Origin: Hofstenia miamia
Taxonomy: Eukaryota > Xenacoelomorpha > Acoela > Hofsteniidae
Reading direction: 5' to 3'
Assembly: GCA_900660155.1 (NCBI GenBank)
Contig: CABFPE010000137.1
Span: forward strand, 406,020 to 470,019
DNA: 64,000 nucleotides
Made by a program: the position numbers and the translations under genes. Under the pieces are notes generated by a model. The model saw only the letters and a list, made by a program, of their open reading frames with translations. It did not search any database and was not told the DNA's origin. Each line of letters begins with the position of its first letter. The stretch's first letter is position 1. Of the stretch, positions 60,861-64,000 are shown one piece after another.

Positions 60861-60920
60861 AAGTCCATTTTTTTGTAATTTAATTACTAAGTTCGTACTT
60901 AAGGTTCAGTTATGTACAAT

Positions 60921-61036
60921 TAACTTACTACTAGGTTGTCCCAAAAGTTCGTAAGCACTTGAAAAAATTAAATTTTATGCATTTTTAATTACTATATTTT
61001 TTGCGTTTATATTGTTATAATAATTAACTTACTACT
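60921..61036 (+). repeat. 103-bp tandem duplication of mariner 5' end plus flank
   Basis: 'taacttactactaggttgtc' begins at 60921 and again at 61024. The duplicated unit holds about 12 bp of host flank, the TA target, the 28-bp terminal repeat and about 60 bp of 5' leader. Because flank is included, it arose after insertion or by mis-assembly, not by a second insertion. Confidence 0.8.
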
Positions 61037-62271
61037 AGGTTGTCCCAAAAGTTCGTAAGCACTTGAAAAAATTAAATTTTATGCATTTTTTAATTACTAT
61101 ATTTTTTGCGTTTATATTGTTATAGTAATATTCATTTTTTGATCCAGGTAATGGATAAAATTGAGCTGCGAGTTTTGGTTCGCTACTGCTGGAAGCGAGG
61201 TCTTTCAACTAGAAAAGCTGCTGAAGAGATTTGTGCTGCCGAGGGTAAAGAAACAATTGCATATGCGGCGATCTCAAAATGGTACAAGCGTTTCGAATCT
61301 GGCGACATGAGTCTTGAAGATATGCCTCGTTCAGGTCGGCCGTTAAAGCTGGATGATGGAGACTTAAAAACCGGGTTGAACATTGCTCCTTCATCGAGCA
61401 CTCGAGAATTGGCTGGTGAGCTTGGAGTTGGCAAATCGACAATTCACCGACACTTGAAGCAACTTGATTTTGTTCACAAAAAGCCGCGCCAAGATCCTCA
61501 CGAACTCACCGAAGCACAAGCCAACAGACGAGTTGAAATTTGTCGTCAATTGCTCAGCAATCCATTGGACGACCGTTTTTGGAAGCGTATTGTTACATCA
61601 GACGAGAAATGTGTCTATCTAGTCCAGAACAATCGAGACAAGCAATGGGTTCAGAAAGGGCAAGAGACACCGTCAATTCCAAAACAAGATCGATTCGGAA
61701 AAAAGTCATGTTGTGCGTTTGGTGGAACTTTGATTGAATCGTACATTTTGAGCTGGTTCCGCATGGTCGTGCCATCAGTGCCGAACTTTACTGTCAGCAA
61801 TTGGTGCGGGTCTACGAAAAGTTGAAACAAAAGTATCCGGCTCTGATCAACAGAAAGCGTGTTTTAATGCAGCAGGACAATGCCAAGCCACACACCGCCA
61901 GGAAGACCAAAGACATGTTTGAAGAACTGGACGGCGTTGAGGTTCTACCACATCCAGCCTACAGTCCTGATTGTGCTCCATCAGATTACGGCCTTTTCCG
62001 TTCAATGCAACACTTTCTGAAAGGCCGCCGATTCGAATCGTTTGATGAAGTCGAAGAAGCATGTCAAGAATTCTTCGATTCAAAGCCGGCTGAATGGTAC
62101 TTTAACCAGATTCGAAAGCTTGCAGATCGATGGCAGAAAGTCTTGGAACATTATGGTCTTTATTTTGAGGAATAAACTTTATTGTTGCAGCTATTATTTG
62201 AGTAAAAAAATTTCAATTTTTTTCAGGTGTTACCAACTTTTTTCAAGTGTTTACGAACTTTTGGGACAACC
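61037..62271 (+). mobile_element. Mariner transposon, nearly intact
   Basis: Terminal repeats GGTTGTCCCAAAAGTTCG... at 61037-61064 and inverted at 62244-62271 match at 27 of 28 positions and are flanked by TA (61035-61036 and 62272-62273), the mariner target. The total of 1235 bp is the usual mariner size. It encodes one transposase interrupted by a single frameshift and one stop. The near-identical ends indicate a young insertion. Confidence 0.95.
61151..62175 (+). pseudogene. Mariner transposase (one frameshift, one stop)
   Basis: The ATG at 61151 starts MDKIELRVLVRYCWKRG. Residues 1-110 form two helix-turn-helix DNA-binding domains linked by GRP (LEDMPRSGRPLKL). The catalytic domain has the first Asp in IVTSDEKCVYL, the second in LMQQDNAKPHTA, and the third in SPDCAPSDYGLFRSM. 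I count 35 residues between the second and third Asp, one more than the DD34D usual for mariner. The frame changes at a run of six A at 61699-61704, and the continuing frame has a TGA at 61735-61737 in an otherwise conserved WNFD-IVHFEL stretch. It then runs open to the stop at 62173-62175. The short A-run change could also be a sequencing error. Confidence 0.93.
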
Positions 62272-62273
62272 TA

Positions 62274-64000
62274 ATATTAATGAAAATTTTCATAATGTTC
62301 TTTGAAAATATCTTCCAACTTGATTTAATATTTTATTTTGGTATACTTTAATATATGGATGAAAAAATTTTGCTGGGCTTGCATTAATCATCCATTAAGT
62401 TTCGTGAAATGGCAAATATTGCAGATTTATGCAGAGTGCGCATTAATGCCTTCAGAAATGAACTATGTTATAAAATCCAAAGAAACTTCATATTTCTAAC
62501 ACGTTACATTGAGAAACTTCAGTTTGAATTAGAATGCATAGGTTGGAGATCTATTGTAATATCTCTTGTTTGTACTGTCCCTAATTACTTTTATTGATCT
62601 ATTCTTAGGCACCAAAGTGCGTACAAAAGATATCAATGCTAGCATTTTAGCGTTTCATTGAATTAATTAAACGACCAGTACTGATGAAATTTGGGTAATA
62701 ATGATTTTAACAATTCTGCTTCTGACTCCAATGCACCACTGCGTGGCCTCCAGCCAACGCTAAACAATTATTAGATGTTAACAGTTAATGTAATCCAAGT
62801 GTTTAAAGAAAGTATCAATAGTGTTACCATTTCATTTCTAAAGTCTTAATTTCAATCTCACCTCACCTTTAAAGTTTTTGTGCCTCACCTCTTATTGGCT
62901 ATATAATACAAATACAAAGCCCTAATTGCCTTTTTTGCTTCTTTATCCTTCAGATAGCTCTTCAGTTTATATTTGTAGCAAAAACTTTCTGTATTCCTAC
63001 TCTCATTTAGGGAAAGGCCTGTAAGGGAGCTCACAGTGTAGTCAACCCCTCCAAATGCCTTAAGGGCACTAAGCTTTCATTATTTTCATATTAAATTCAG
63101 GAAATAACAACAACATAATAACCCGACAGTAGAGTGTAGATTAGTGGTATTCATGAGAATCTCCAAGCTAATATACAATAAAATTTAACACTGTTCTTTG
63201 TTGCAAACTTTTTATTAAAAGGCTTCATTAAATGAATAATTGACAAGGATCAATTATCTTCAACAAAACCCAAACAACTGCACTCTATGCAGTTATAAGT
63301 TAGCAACTAGTATTTCAAAAACAAGTGTGATTAATACGATTTTAATAGATTTCAATATATATATATATAATATATATATATATATATTTAAAATCACAAG
63401 CCCTACCTGCTGTTCAAATCTTTTAATTTTCCGGTGCGTTTTAGAGTTTGTCAAACAGCATATTTGTTTTGCATTTACAATTTGAACATTTATTGATACT
63501 ACAAACTAAAATCAAACCCAATGGGCACTACTTCAAAACATAAAGTTTGGCAAATAGCCAGAGGATTAAATATTCAAAAAAAGTCTGAAGACTATGCAGA
63601 AATAAATAATACATCATCAAATTGTTGTGATACTGCACCATGATTGAGCAATGACCCAAACTACATGAAACGGCAGTAGTTACTGAAGAATATTCTTAAT
63701 TCATCATAAATCAGTGTATAAACAACGGAAACAGGTGAGACTTTTAATATGCGGTTTGACCAATAATAAAATGTATTCAATAATTAAATGGAAGTATCAA
63801 GTAATGCAACAAACAATCAAACAGCAAATGATTCAGGTTTTAAAGCACTGTCTCTCCTTTTTTCTAAAATTGATTGATGTCCTACCAATTCATATTTTTC
63901 GACCTCTGGCTTCCATTTATGTTTTGCTGTCAGCTTCAATTGATTCCTGACAGCATATGAATGTCTAGTCTCCAAATTCAACTAATTTTAAATCAAATAA
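62274..64000. other. AT-rich right end of the window
   Basis: A (TA)n run at about 63355-63390. ORFs at 62409-62597, 63240-63485 and 63714-63950 have no family resemblance. Nothing else recognised. Confidence 0.4.

Noticed and set aside
61183-61442. Minus-strand ORFs inside the mariner
   Set aside because: Antisense shadows of the transposase coding frame.

Overview
This is eukaryotic, AT-rich nuclear DNA from an invertebrate animal. The evidence is one spliced host gene with GT-AG introns plus a dense mix of metazoan transposable-element families. The sequence alone does not fix the phylum. I see no operons, ribosome-binding sites or other prokaryotic features.

Layout. 1-4627: a decayed minus-strand LINE lying inside a pair of 41-bp inverted repeats. 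5870-10915: a fossil Polinton-type element with protein-primed DNA polymerase B remnants between decayed terminal inverted repeats. 11483-11552: a tRNA-like pseudogene. 12786-18240: a CR1/Jockey-group LINE with an intact 1110-codon ORF and a 2A-like NPGP motif, with duplicated flanks that meet at single-N joins, then a 55-bp CCAAT-bearing tandem repeat. 18657-19034: the 3' end of a related LINE on the other strand, running into a 1000-N gap (19046-20045). 21150-24678: four exons of a REEP5/6-type ER-shaping membrane protein on the minus strand, the only host gene I can name. 28240-32640: a dispersed repeat followed by a decayed LINE of the same group as the intact one. 33207-33569: an exact copy of the block that interrupts that LINE. 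34263-35775: repeats that look like a small DNA transposon. 38160-38599: a 440-bp Helitron with both canonical ends. 39190-39730: a LINE endonuclease fragment. 41390-41940 and 44880-45890: decayed transposase fragments (P/THAP-like and hAT). 47900-49260 and 49430-51110: two LINE copies of different clades, each missing its reverse-transcriptase core. 52059-54578: a hAT-type element with an 8-bp target duplication and a second hAT MITE nested in it with its own 8-bp duplication. 54992-55176: a possible host exon encoding a membrane helix. 55440-56363: another hAT-like MITE. 57439-59410: a near-complete Penelope-like element (RT plus GIY-YIG endonuclease) between 49-bp inverted repeats. 59870-60860: dispersed repeats shared with the 28-33 kb region. 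61037-62271: a nearly intact mariner.

How it fits together. The window is mainly a transposon graveyard around one compact host gene, with at least ten element types of differing age. The freshest are the CR1-group LINE (open ORF), the mariner (one frameshift and one stop, 27/28 matching ends) and the Penelope-like element. The 12.8-18.1 kb and 29.4-33.6 kb regions carry single-N joins bordered by duplicated sequence and are probably partly mis-assembled. No complete unknown system was found. The best leads for new biology are the 2A-like hydrophobic leader of the LINE, the inverted ends of the Penelope-like element, the TIR-bounded region at the left edge, a hairpin at 26994-27057, and the unassigned exon at 54992-55176.
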